Below, in pieces: positions 1 through 6,903 of a stretch of 22,887 nt of DNA. This DNA comes from Pseudomonadota bacterium (GTDB lineage Bacteria > Pseudomonadota > Alphaproteobacteria > Parvibaculales > Parvibaculaceae). The stretch spans positions 1 through 22,887 of the forward strand of contig JAJXZC010000409.1 of assembly GCA_021780275.1 (NCBI GenBank), given 5' to 3'. The position numbers and the translations under genes are program-made. The notes beneath the pieces were generated by a model. That model made no database searches and was not told the origin of the DNA. It saw only the letters and a program-made list of their open reading frames with translations. Within the stretch, counting starts at the first letter, position 1. Each line of letters opens with the position of its first letter.

Positions 1-993
1 GCGCGCTCGAGCAGATTCTTTCGCAAACCTCTCGATCGCGTCTGCGAGCGCGGGAATGTCCCCCCTTGGTGTCAGCGTTCCCAAGCCGTTGGTGATATGC
101 GGCAGATTTGTGGAGTCATAGGCGATAACGTGGCAACCATGTGCGAAAGCCTCGAGCACAGGCAGACAATAGGCCTCATGATAGGATGGCAATATGAGCG
201 CGTCGGCCTCCGCGTAGAGCGAGGATAGCCTGTCATCGTCGTCGACATGGCCGAGAAGCTCGACGCGGCTTCGCAGCGCCGGGCGCTCGATGTATCGATG
301 TACTTCCGCGAGTATGTCTCCGTATGCGCTGGCCGGATGCGCGGCCACTCTCAAGCGGAAGGAGATACCGCGATTGCTCACGATCTCCAGCGCCTTGAGG
401 AGATCGAGGAGACCTTTGTTGGGTGCCAGCCTCGCGACATGGAGGAATTCGATCGGTCCCTCCGTTGTCCTTGAACGGGCATGACGCGGCGTGAGGGAGA
501 GCGGAAGCGGATGGATATGAATTTGTTCCGCCCGAATGCCGAATGACACGAGGTCGTCGCGGGCATAGGGGCTGGCGACGCAAATGGCATCGGCGCGGGA
601 AAGAAGCCGTTTTTGTTTCAGCGAGCGCAGCGCGCCCTCGTAATCGGGCGCCCATTGCGGCGGCGTGATGCCGTGAAAGAAAACCGAGGCACGGGCCTTC
701 GTCGGGATGTGGCGGATCGACTCGAAGGGGCGGAAATACCATCCGAATTCGTAATGATGGATATCGGCCGCCTTGAAGAACGGGTCCGCGATCAGTTCCG
801 GAACCTTGTTGACGCGGCATATGCGCGGGTCGTCAAAATCGCTGCCCCCGCAATAGATCTTGAGTTCGACGGGTCTGGTGCGGGCAAGTTTGTCCAGAGC
901 AGAGATTTTACGCGTCAAAACCCGCCCCATCCCGTCGCCTGCGGCGAAATAGGTTGTGTACAGCGCAATCTGGAAGGGTTTCACCTCGCTCAT
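1..993 (-). CDS. GT4-type glycosyltransferase, C-terminus cut by window edge
   Basis: The first 331 residues are visible (MSEVKPFQIALYTTYF...) and the reading frame runs off the left edge. The N-terminal half is a Rossmann-like domain. The C-terminal half carries GT-B landmarks: FLHVARLAPNKG near residue 195 and the donor-site motif HEAYCLPVLEAFAHG near residue 275, which is the E-x7-E motif of family GT4. The protein probably moves a sugar from an activated donor to a glycan or lipid acceptor on the cytoplasmic side; the substrate cannot be read from sequence. The start is the first ATG after an in-frame TAA upstream; the Shine-Dalgarno sequence is weak, and a GTG two codons upstream is possible. 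The gene is divergent from the PIG-L-like gene at 1078, so the two may share a promoter region and a glycan pathway. Recognition is from motifs only. Confidence 0.85.
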   Translation of the reverse strand, partial: MSEVKPFQIALYTTYFAAGDGMGRVLTRKISALDKLARTRPVELKIYCGGSDFDDPRICRVNKVPELIADPFFKAADIHHYEFGWYFRPFESIRHIPTKARASVFFHGITPPQWAPDYEGALRSLKQKRLLSRADAICVASPYARDDLVSFGIRAEQIHIHPLPLSLTPRHARSRTTEGPIEFLHVARLAPNKGLLDLLKALEIVSNRGISFRLRVAAHPASAYGDILAEVHRYIERPALRSRVELLGHVDDDDRLSSLYAEADALILPSYHEAYCLPVLEAFAHGCHVIAYDSTNLPHITNGLGTLTPRGDIPALADAIERFAKESARAR

Positions 994-1016
994 GCCCACT
1001 TCGATAGAGCCCTCGA

Positions 1017-1046
1017 TTGTCTGCCTATATTAAAAAGGCTTAATCT
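1017..1046 (+). promoter_or_regulatory. possible promoter in AT-rich divergent intergenic region
   Basis: TTGTCT (1017-1022), an 18-base spacer, then TAATCT (1041-1046) lie in the only markedly AT-rich stretch of this part of the window, between the two divergent genes. The spacer contains a short inverted repeat, GCCT...AGGC. A strong GGGGAGG ribosome binding site sits just before the ATG at 1078. This is an inference from pattern only. Confidence 0.3.
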
Positions 1047-1077
1047 TAATTCTTCACGGCTGGTAGGGGAGGCGTCA

Positions 1078-1845
1078 ATGCCGCGCGATGTAATGATTTT
1101 CAGTCATCCCAATCATGAGGTGGCGATCCTCGGTACGGTGCGGCGCCTTCAACCATATCTCATTTTCCTGACCGATGGCGGCGCACAGGAGCGCGTCGAA
1201 CAGAGCAAGGAAAGCCTGAAGTCGGTCGTGAACATGGCTGATGTCGCCTGGCTGGATGTCGAGGAGGCATCGCTTTATACGGCGCTGCTCAAGGGCGACA
1301 TTGCCAGCTTTCGCGCGCTCTCCGGCGAGGTTGCCTCGATCCTGAGCGGCCTTGATGTCGATCGCGTCTATTGCGACTCCATCGAGTTCTACAATCCGCT
1401 GCATGATGTCGCGCTGCCGATCACGCGCTCGGCGCTCGGCGACAGCACCGTGCCCATCTTTGAAGTGCCGCTCATCCATCAGCGCAAGGATGAGGCCGAG
1501 GTCTATGAGGTGCTGCGCAGCCCACGCTCCCTTTGGGGCGATTGCGTCAATACCAGGCTCACGGATGAAGAACACGGAGTGAAGCGCCGCGCTTTCGACA
1601 TCTACACGTCGCTCGCGGCGCAGCTCGGCAAGGACAATGTGGATCTTGCGGTCACGCGTGCAGGCGAGGAGCAATTCCTGAAGGCCCGCAGGAAGCTTCC
1701 CGTCCCGGCGGTTGATCAGGTCCTGCGCTACGAGTGGCGCGGCCGGAAGCTGCAGGAAATGGGGCTCGTCAAGGAAGCCATCACCTATGACGACCATTAT
1801 GTGCCGCTCGTCGAGGCGCTCTCCCCCGAACTCGTGGCGGCATGA
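1078..1845 (+). CDS. PIG-L (LmbE)-like protein with altered metal motif
   Basis: This 255-residue protein is taken to start at the ATG preceded by GGGGAGG at good spacing; the open frame extends further upstream but that part only mirrors the glycosyltransferase. The layout is PIG-L-like: FSHPNHEVA at residues 8-16 stands where the family has HPDDE, FLTDGG follows the next strand, and FYNPLHDVALP near residue 115 stands where the family has HPDH. Classical members are zinc-dependent N-deacetylases of GlcNAc-type sugars. Here the catalytic Asp of HPDD is Asn and the second Asp, a zinc ligand, is His. The function may therefore differ, or the metal site may be rebuilt. The neighbouring glycosyltransferase fits a role in glycan modification. 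Family assignment is moderately sure; activity is not. Confidence 0.65.
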   Translation: MPRDVMIFSHPNHEVAILGTVRRLQPYLIFLTDGGAQERVEQSKESLKSVVNMADVAWLDVEEASLYTALLKGDIASFRALSGEVASILSGLDVDRVYCDSIEFYNPLHDVALPITRSALGDSTVPIFEVPLIHQRKDEAEVYEVLRSPRSLWGDCVNTRLTDEEHGVKRRAFDIYTSLAAQLGKDNVDLAVTRAGEEQFLKARRKLPVPAVDQVLRYEWRGRKLQEMGLVKEAITYDDHYVPLVEALSPELVAA

Positions 1846-1857
1846 CCGCATGGCTTC

Positions 1858-3402
1858 TCAGTTTGATAAGGGTGTGCCGTCAAGGAAAGAAGCGCAGGGC
1901 ACAAGGGCGCGCGCGCGGAACATCCGGTGGAACCGCTCCGCGAGCGTCCTGTCGAAGACTGGTTCCTCAGCCATAAGACCCGAGGGATAAACTTCGTCCA
2001 GCACCTCCGAGAGATCTTCGTCGGAAGCGAAGTGCGAGAAGTCGACCGCGCAATGCGTCAGGTTGATTTTTGATGAGCGCACCCTTTTTGTGAAGGCGTC
2101 GAGGGTCTCGCGTGGCGACAGGGGTGCGCTCAGGGGTTCGAACACATCGAGATCGCCGTAATAGAGCCGGTTATCGCCGTGTACGGTCGGTCGCGGGGGT
2201 GGGGTGGCGACTGTGATCACAGCTTCGGCGTCGTCATCGTCCGGCGTGAATGCGGTCGTGTAGTTTTCGATCGCTGCGGCGAGGCTCGTCCGCATCTGGC
2301 CGCTATTGATGAGGTCGACCGCATCGCTGCCATGGGCGGCATATGTGGACCACAGGGCCAGCAGGATGAGCGCCGTCGCTCCGATCCGCCGTCGGGCGAG
2401 GTCGGCGCTTTCCTGTGCCGTGAGCGCGATTGCGATGGCAAGCAGCAGCCAGCCGGGGCCGAGAAGCCGCTCGTCGAACGGGTCGAACTGATTGCGCAGG
2501 CGCAAGACTGTGATGATCGCGACATAGGCAATGCCGACAAGGCCTGTCATCAGCGCAAGGGGCGGCGCTCGCCAGTCGCGGGTTGCAATGAGGGCCACGA
2601 ATGCGAAGGGCAGCATTGCTGAAAATATGAGTTGAAGATTGGCCGAGGCGAAGGTGAAGCCCAGATAGCTCAATGGGGCGGTCGACGGTCCGCGATCCAT
2701 GCCGGTCGCATGGCCGGTCAGCCAGGCATTGATGGCGAGATAGAGGACGAAAAATGCGCCTGACAGGATGAGCGTCAGAATGACGTCCCGACGTGCTCGC
2801 ATTCTGAATGTGCCGATATAGGCGGCAAGGAAAGTCCCCGCGATGAAGCCGAATGCATATCGGCTGGAGATGCCGGTGATGAGGGCGGCGGCAAGAAGCG
2901 CGATTGCGTGTGCCGGACGCTCATTCTCGCTCTGCAGGGCGTCTATGCTCGCAAGTGTGAGAACCAGCGCGAAGATCATCAGATTCTCGGACCAGCTCAT
3001 GGCCGCGATGAAGAGCGCGAAGGGCGTGATCACCAAAGCGGCCGCGACGAGTGCCGGAATGCGCAGCCGCCTCAGAAAGACATAGGTCGAGATCCACAGA
3101 AGGGCGTTCAGGAACTTCGAGACGATCGCGGTATGAACGAGATCTAAGCCGGGGCTCGCCACCGCCAGCAGCAGCGGATAGCCAAAGGGGAAAACTGCGA
3201 AATAGTTATGGTCGAGGCTCGGATAGAAGTTCGTCTGGAACCCCTTGGCGAGCCGCAGATAGGTCCAGGAGTCGGGCGACAGATAGCCGAACCAGGCGGA
3301 GATTGCCGCGTTCGACAGATGGACGACGACGACAAGCGCAAAGGCGAATGCCGCATATCCGCCATTGAAAGCCGGCCGGCTGGGAAAGAGTCGCTTCGAC
3401 AT
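1858..3402 (-). CDS. polytopic membrane protein, possible lipid-linked-sugar glycosyltransferase
   Basis: 514 residues. The N-terminal ~370 residues contain about ten hydrophobic segments, and a soluble tail of ~140 residues follows. An acidic pair and aromatics in the first external loop (SPDSWTYLRLAKGFQ, residues ~42-56) resemble the catalytic loop of GT-C enzymes such as ArnT/PMT-type transferases, which use polyprenyl-phosphate sugars in the periplasm. I do not recognise a specific family, so this is an inference from topology. The start codon has a poor Shine-Dalgarno sequence. The gene lies 85 bases downstream of the amine dehydrogenase operon on the same strand and converges on the PIG-L-like gene with only 12 bases between stops. 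Linkage to glycan genes on its other side favours an envelope role over an amine role. Confidence 0.6.
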   Translation of the reverse strand: MSKRLFPSRPAFNGGYAAFAFALVVVVHLSNAAISAWFGYLSPDSWTYLRLAKGFQTNFYPSLDHNYFAVFPFGYPLLLAVASPGLDLVHTAIVSKFLNALLWISTYVFLRRLRIPALVAAALVITPFALFIAAMSWSENLMIFALVLTLASIDALQSENERPAHAIALLAAALITGISSRYAFGFIAGTFLAAYIGTFRMRARRDVILTLILSGAFFVLYLAINAWLTGHATGMDRGPSTAPLSYLGFTFASANLQLIFSAMLPFAFVALIATRDWRAPPLALMTGLVGIAYVAIITVLRLRNQFDPFDERLLGPGWLLLAIAIALTAQESADLARRRIGATALILLALWSTYAAHGSDAVDLINSGQMRTSLAAAIENYTTAFTPDDDDAEAVITVATPPPRPTVHGDNRLYYGDLDVFEPLSAPLSPRETLDAFTKRVRSSKINLTHCAVDFSHFASDEDLSEVLDEVYPSGLMAEEPVFDRTLAERFHRMFRARALVPCASFLDGTPLSN

Positions 3403-3487
3403 TTGACGGTTGTGACCGGCTGTTCATGGAGGAATGACCATGAGCGGCATTAAGTCAGCGAAACGGTGCCGAAGGAAGCCCGCCTGC

Positions 3488-3901
3488 CTATTTTCCCTCC
3501 CCCAGGACTTTGAGCAGCCTTGCGCGTTCGGCGGCGACGTCGGGCAGGTGATGGGGCCTGAGTTGCGCGACCTCGCTCTCCGTATAGGGGATGAAATTGG
3601 CTGGAACATCCGCCGCGTCGAAGTTCCGTACGAGCCAGTTGAGCAGGTCTGCGACTGCCGCATTCGAGAGGGCGGACTGTCTCGTGCCTGGCACCTGAAC
3701 CAGATAGGCGCGGCCACCTTCCGCCGCGAGGAACTTTGCGACATGGTTCTTGAGCGGCGGCACCTTGCCCGGCGTTTCCGCGCCGTCCGGCAGGTGGCAG
3801 CCCATGCAGCGCAGCATGTAGTCGGTGCGGGGCGAGGCTAAGACCGCGCCGCTGAGGACGAGCGCAAGGAAGAGGGGGATGATGAAACGCAAGGCCGTCA
3901 C
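3488..3901 (-). CDS. monohaem c-type cytochrome of the amine dehydrogenase operon
   Basis: 137 residues from a GTG start that overlaps the stop of the light-chain gene (GTGA), so translation is probably coupled. Residues 1-22 form a Sec-type signal peptide and place the protein in the periplasm. Haem is attached at C32-M-G-C35-H36. No methionine occurs anywhere after this motif, so the usual Met sixth ligand of class I cytochromes c is absent; His in KNHVAKF or RPHHLPD are the other candidates. Its position directly after the light-chain gene suggests an electron acceptor for the enzyme or a maturation role. An upstream ATG in the same frame would give a longer product, but that part is out of phase with the light chain and lacks a signal sequence. 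Confidence 0.85.
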   Translation of the reverse strand: MTALRFIIPLFLALVLSGAVLASPRTDYMLRCMGCHLPDGAETPGKVPPLKNHVAKFLAAEGGRAYLVQVPGTRQSALSNAAVADLLNWLVRNFDAADVPANFIPYTESEVAQLRPHHLPDVAAERARLLKVLGEGK

Positions 3902-4404
3902 TCGCCCGTACTCACGCCCATCAGCACCGCCGTCGAGCAGTTGTATACGATGTCGGCACCGCTCCCGGCGCACCAGTTGATGTCGTTGGCAGAGTCGGTC
4001 CGGTAAAGCGGGCGGTCGCCCTCGTCGCGCTGGCAGGTGCAGCGGCCGCATCCGCTGCGCCCGCAGCAATCATTGTAGGAGATGATGTAATCCTTGCCGT
4101 CGGTCGGGTTGCGGCAGGTGCCGACCCATGTGACGGAAGAGGCGACGGTGCCGGGCGGGCAGGAACTTGTGGTGCCGCCGCAGCAGGTGCAGAGAAAGCC
4201 GTCAATGGCGCAGTAACGCCAGTAGTCGCAGCGTGTCGGATCGCCTTCTTCGCCCGTGCCCGCATGGGCGCGCGCGACCGGCAGGAGAGGCGCCACGCCG
4301 ACGCCGATGAGGAAGGCGCCCGCCGTTGCGAGAAAGCTCCGGCGCGAACTCTGCCGCGCGAGGCGCCGCGAGAATGTTTCCATCCATTTGTCGATCGCAC
4401 TCAT
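3898..4404 (-). CDS. aauA: aralkylamine dehydrogenase light chain (TTQ subunit)
   Basis: This is the catalytic small subunit of a periplasmic quinoprotein amine dehydrogenase, which oxidises primary amines to aldehyde and ammonia. It has 168 residues with a Tat signal (SRRSFLATAG, residues 20-29), as expected for this subunit. The two tryptophans that form tryptophan tryptophylquinone are present as W93 (TWVGTC) and W144 (DINWC), with the maturation and catalytic aspartates D68 and D112. Counting against Paracoccus MADH gives a constant offset of 36 over these sites. There are 14 cysteines. The segments DGFLCTCCGGTT and CCGRSGCGRCTC, with two extra cysteines (C75, C119), match the AADH form as I remember it and not the MADH form. 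Its ATG overlaps the stop of aauD (ATGA). Confidence 0.93.
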   Translation of the reverse strand: MSAIDKWMETFSRRLARQSSRRSFLATAGAFLIGVGVAPLLPVARAHAGTGEEGDPTRCDYWRYCAIDGFLCTCCGGTTSSCPPGTVASSVTWVGTCRNPTDGKDYIISYNDCCGRSGCGRCTCQRDEGDRPLYRTDSANDINWCAGSGADIVYNCSTAVLMGVSTGE

Positions 4405-4997
4405 TGCGCATTCCCCCGCTTCACGAAGTCCTGGATCGAGGCGACGCCCTCGCGCTCCGCTTCGATCAGGCTTTCGAGATGTTCGCGATTATTGACGAGC
4501 CCATGCGCGCGGAGAATGCCGTCCTTGTCGATCAGCGCCGCATAGGGAAGTTTCGATACGCCGAAGCGGACGCCAAGCTCCGTTGACAGCACGTAAGGCA
4601 GATCGGTGAGCCCCTTGCGGGCGATGAAGCTTGCGTGCTCCTCCGCCGCGCCGTCGCTTGCGAGCACCAGCGCGAGGCCTTCCTGTTTGACGAGCGTGCG
4701 GAGCGTCGGCAGCAGCGAGGCGCAGACCGGGCAAGTCGGCGAAAGGAAGAAGAGAAGCGTGCTGCGGCCATCTGCGCGCGCGCCGCCGATTGCGACTTCT
4801 GCGCCGTTGAGATTGGCGAGACGGAAGCTCGGCGCTGCCTCGCCGACGCGCAGGCCCTTCCCGATCATCAGCGCGCCAACCGGCGTGATGCGCTCATGGA
4901 GAACGCCGACCTGCCGCGCGAGAAGAAGCACGGCGATCGAAAGCCCGATCACCAAAAACCAGAGAAGGATGTTCGAAACGAGAAGCGTCTGTTCCAT
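4401..4997 (-). CDS. aauD: amine dehydrogenase maturation protein, thioredoxin-like (AauD/MauD)
   Basis: 198 residues: one N-terminal membrane anchor (residues ~7-27), then a periplasmic thioredoxin-like domain with the redox motif C89-P-V-C92 (FFLSPTCPVCASLL). MauD-family proteins are needed for correct disulfide formation in the cysteine-rich light chain, and mutants in mau systems lack the subunit. The domain includes a cis-proline region (SKLPYAALID, near residue 150). It lies 3 bases after aauE and overlaps aauA by four bases. The B-E-D-A order is shared by the mau and aau clusters. Confidence 0.92.
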   Translation of the reverse strand: MEQTLLVSNILLWFLVIGLSIAVLLLARQVGVLHERITPVGALMIGKGLRVGEAAPSFRLANLNGAEVAIGGARADGRSTLLFFLSPTCPVCASLLPTLRTLVKQEGLALVLASDGAAEEHASFIARKGLTDLPYVLSTELGVRFGVSKLPYAALIDKDGILRAHGLVNNREHLESLIEAEREGVASIQDFVKRGNAQ

Positions 4998-5000
4998 TTC

Positions 5001-5534
5001 TCAGGCTTTCAGGTGGTTGGTCGCAGGAATATTTGCGACGAGGGCGTTGAGCGCTGTGTAGAGCGCAAGGAAGGCGAGAAGGCCCAGGACGGCAATGGCA
5101 TAGTCAGCCCAGATAAGCGGTCGCATCTCAGACGGAAGACCGATTGCGAACGCGCCGACCGCAAGCAGCAGATTGCGGAGGACGAGCGCCCAGTGCAGCG
5201 TCTGCCGCCCTTCCGGCCCGCCGCAGCCGCAATCTATGTCGTGCCGACCCCGCGCGAGGTTGATGCCCATTGCGCCGGCATAGAGAAGAAAGAGCGCGGC
5301 GCTCAGGAGGCTCGCATGCTCCGACCGCGCGAGGAGGAACAGCGCCGCCGCGCCTTCGACGAGCGGCAGCGCCCGCGACATGGGATGGACGAAGCCTTCC
5401 GGCAGAAGTGCATAGGCCGCAAACTGCCCCTCGAAGGTTGCGCGGTCCTTCAGCTTGTGAAAGGCCGCATAGCCGAGGATCGCCGCAAGGCTCCCGCGCA
5501 GCACAAGATCGAGAAGGGGATCAATCATGGCCAT
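5001..5534 (-). CDS. aauE: amine dehydrogenase maturation membrane protein (AauE/MauE)
   Basis: About 177 residues with four predicted transmembrane helices and the family signature RGRHDIDCGCGG (residues 96-106). The C102/C104 pair probably exchanges electrons with the CPVC of AauD during disulfide assembly of the light chain. Two starts are possible: ATG at 5534 overlapping the end of aauB, or ATG at 5528, which has the better GAGG spacing. The longer open frame upstream only mirrors aauB. The DoxX-like fold and length fit MauE. Confidence 0.9.
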   Translation of the reverse strand: MAMIDPLLDLVLRGSLAAILGYAAFHKLKDRATFEGQFAAYALLPEGFVHPMSRALPLVEGAAALFLLARSEHASLLSAALFLLYAGAMGINLARGRHDIDCGCGGPEGRQTLHWALVLRNLLLAVGAFAIGLPSEMRPLIWADYAIAVLGLLAFLALYTALNALVANIPATNHLKA

Positions 5535-5538
5535 GACC

Positions 5539-6753
5539 TCAGGGCTGCTGCAGCGAGGTCGCGAAGGAGGCGACGTGGTCGACGGTGCGGAGAAGCTTGC
5601 CGCTCTTCGCGTCATAGACGTCGAGCGCGGGCTTCACCACATCGAGCTGTTCGAACTTCTGGCCGAGAAGCGTCAGCGCCACAAGCGACCAATAGGGCAC
5701 GACCGTCTTCATCGAGGCGCCATAGACGATGGGCTTTGCATCCTGGCTCACTTCGATGGCCAGTGTCGCATTGGCGAGGTCGAATTGCGCAACGCGCTTA
5801 TGGGACGCGATGTCGAAGACCCAGACCGCGTCGCCAGGTTCCTCATAGGTGCTTTCCGGCCCCTTCCGCATCAAGGCATAAAGAAGCCCGTCTTTCTTCT
5901 GAACGGCGAGCGGCTGATAGCCGCCCGTGCGCCATCCGTCGGCGCGGTCGCTGTCGGTGAGCAGCGACCATTTCTCGCGCAGTTTCACTTCATTGCCCGA
6001 TGCATCGACCTGATAAATGTACCCGGCGAGCGAAACAAAAAGCCAGTCGCTGCCGTCGCGCACCGCATGCACGATGACGGGATCGGCGAAGGGATCGAAG
6101 AAGGGTTTGCCATCGGTCTGCGCGATGACATGACCGTCATCGTCCAGCGTCATGGATTTGAGACTCGCATCTCCGCAGAGGAGCAATATGCGGCGTGGCC
6201 CCGCGGGATATATCTGCCCGCATCCCGGCGTATCCGTCTCGGCGACGAAGCGGTTCTTCTGAAGATCGACGATGGTCATCGTCTGCTTCGGCGTGAAATT
6301 GGTGATGGCGACGAAGCGATCGTCGTCGGTGAGGCCGGCCATGCGTGTCTGGACGAGGGCGGTCATGCGACGTGGCGGCACTTCGATTTCGTGGAGCGGT
6401 AGAAGCGTGCGCGGATCGTAGACCGTCACATAGTCATGCCGGGGGCCGCGCGTGCCCTTCTCGAAAAAGGTTTCGAGCGCGACGACGTTGCCCGTCGATT
6501 TCGGCAGCAGCACGCCCGCGCTCCAGAAGCCGGTGCTGAGCATGCCGAGCATCTTGCCCTTGTCGGCATCGACAAGCATCGCCCGCGTATCGGCATTATG
6601 CTGGGCGCCGAGATCGCCGACCCAGATCCAGTGGTCGCGGGGGCCATCCGGCAATTTCTCGACATGCAGCGTCTCGGGCTGGAGTTCCTCGGCCATGGCG
6701 GGCATGGCGCCAAGTAGCAGCGCGGCGACCGCGATCGAACCCCAGGCGCGCAT
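5539..6753 (-). CDS. aauB: aralkylamine dehydrogenase heavy chain
   Basis: 404 residues with a Sec signal peptide cleaved after AMA (residue ~21), then a seven-bladed beta-propeller that holds the TTQ light chain in an alpha2beta2 periplasmic enzyme. Segments near PPRRMTAL, LLCGDASLKSMTLDDDG, EKWSLLTDSDRADGWRTGGY and VYDAKSGKLLRTV align by eye with remembered AADH and MADH heavy chains, closer to AADH. Relative to that memory there is an extra, rather hydrophobic segment of about 25-29 residues (near 347-375) before the last blade. A strong GGGGAGGGG ribosome binding site precedes the ATG. First gene of the operon. Likely substrates are aromatic or other primary amines such as tyramine or phenethylamine; this is by family and untested. 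Confidence 0.9.
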   Translation of the reverse strand: MRAWGSIAVAALLLGAMPAMAEELQPETLHVEKLPDGPRDHWIWVGDLGAQHNADTRAMLVDADKGKMLGMLSTGFWSAGVLLPKSTGNVVALETFFEKGTRGPRHDYVTVYDPRTLLPLHEIEVPPRRMTALVQTRMAGLTDDDRFVAITNFTPKQTMTIVDLQKNRFVAETDTPGCGQIYPAGPRRILLLCGDASLKSMTLDDDGHVIAQTDGKPFFDPFADPVIVHAVRDGSDWLFVSLAGYIYQVDASGNEVKLREKWSLLTDSDRADGWRTGGYQPLAVQKKDGLLYALMRKGPESTYEEPGDAVWVFDIASHKRVAQFDLANATLAIEVSQDAKPIVYGASMKTVVPYWSLVALTLLGQKFEQLDVVKPALDVYDAKSGKLLRTVDHVASFATSLQQP

Positions 6754-6825
6754 TTCCCCTCCCCCAAAAGAGTCGCCAATGGCCGTCGGGTTGAGGCCAT
6801 GCAGGCAGAGGCTACTCCCGGACCG

Positions 6826-6853
6826 ATTTTAACTTCTTGTCATTTGGCGCCAA
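6826..6853 (-). promoter_or_regulatory. possible promoter of the amine dehydrogenase operon
   Basis: Read on the minus strand, TTGGCG (6853-6848), a 16-base spacer and TAAAAT (6831-6826) form a plausible sigma-70-like promoter about 70 bases upstream of aauB. The -35 half lies inside the palindrome at 6842-6855. Pattern only. Confidence 0.4.
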
Positions 6854-6855
6854 AT
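6842..6855. promoter_or_regulatory. 14-bp perfect palindrome between aauB and the AraC-type regulator
   Basis: ATTTGGCGCCAAAT is its own reverse complement. It sits 49 bases before the regulator start and 89 bases before the aauB start, and covers the possible -35 of the amine dehydrogenase operon. It could be an operator for the adjacent regulator or for another dimeric protein. AraC proteins more often use direct repeats, so the partner is uncertain. Confidence 0.4.
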
Positions 6856-6903
6856 TCGAAATGAAGAGAGCGGCGAGCAGGATCCCGGACGAAAGCGGAG
6901 CGA

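Noticed and set aside
613..1077. N-terminal extension of the PIG-L-like frame
   Set aside because: This part is antisense to the glycosyltransferase; the ATG at 1078 has an excellent ribosome binding site.
4635..5960. Long plus-strand open frame of 441 codons opposite the amine dehydrogenase genes
   Set aside because: It is antisense to three well-supported genes, has low-complexity Arg/Ala/Glu-rich composition and no family resemblance; it results from high GC at third positions.
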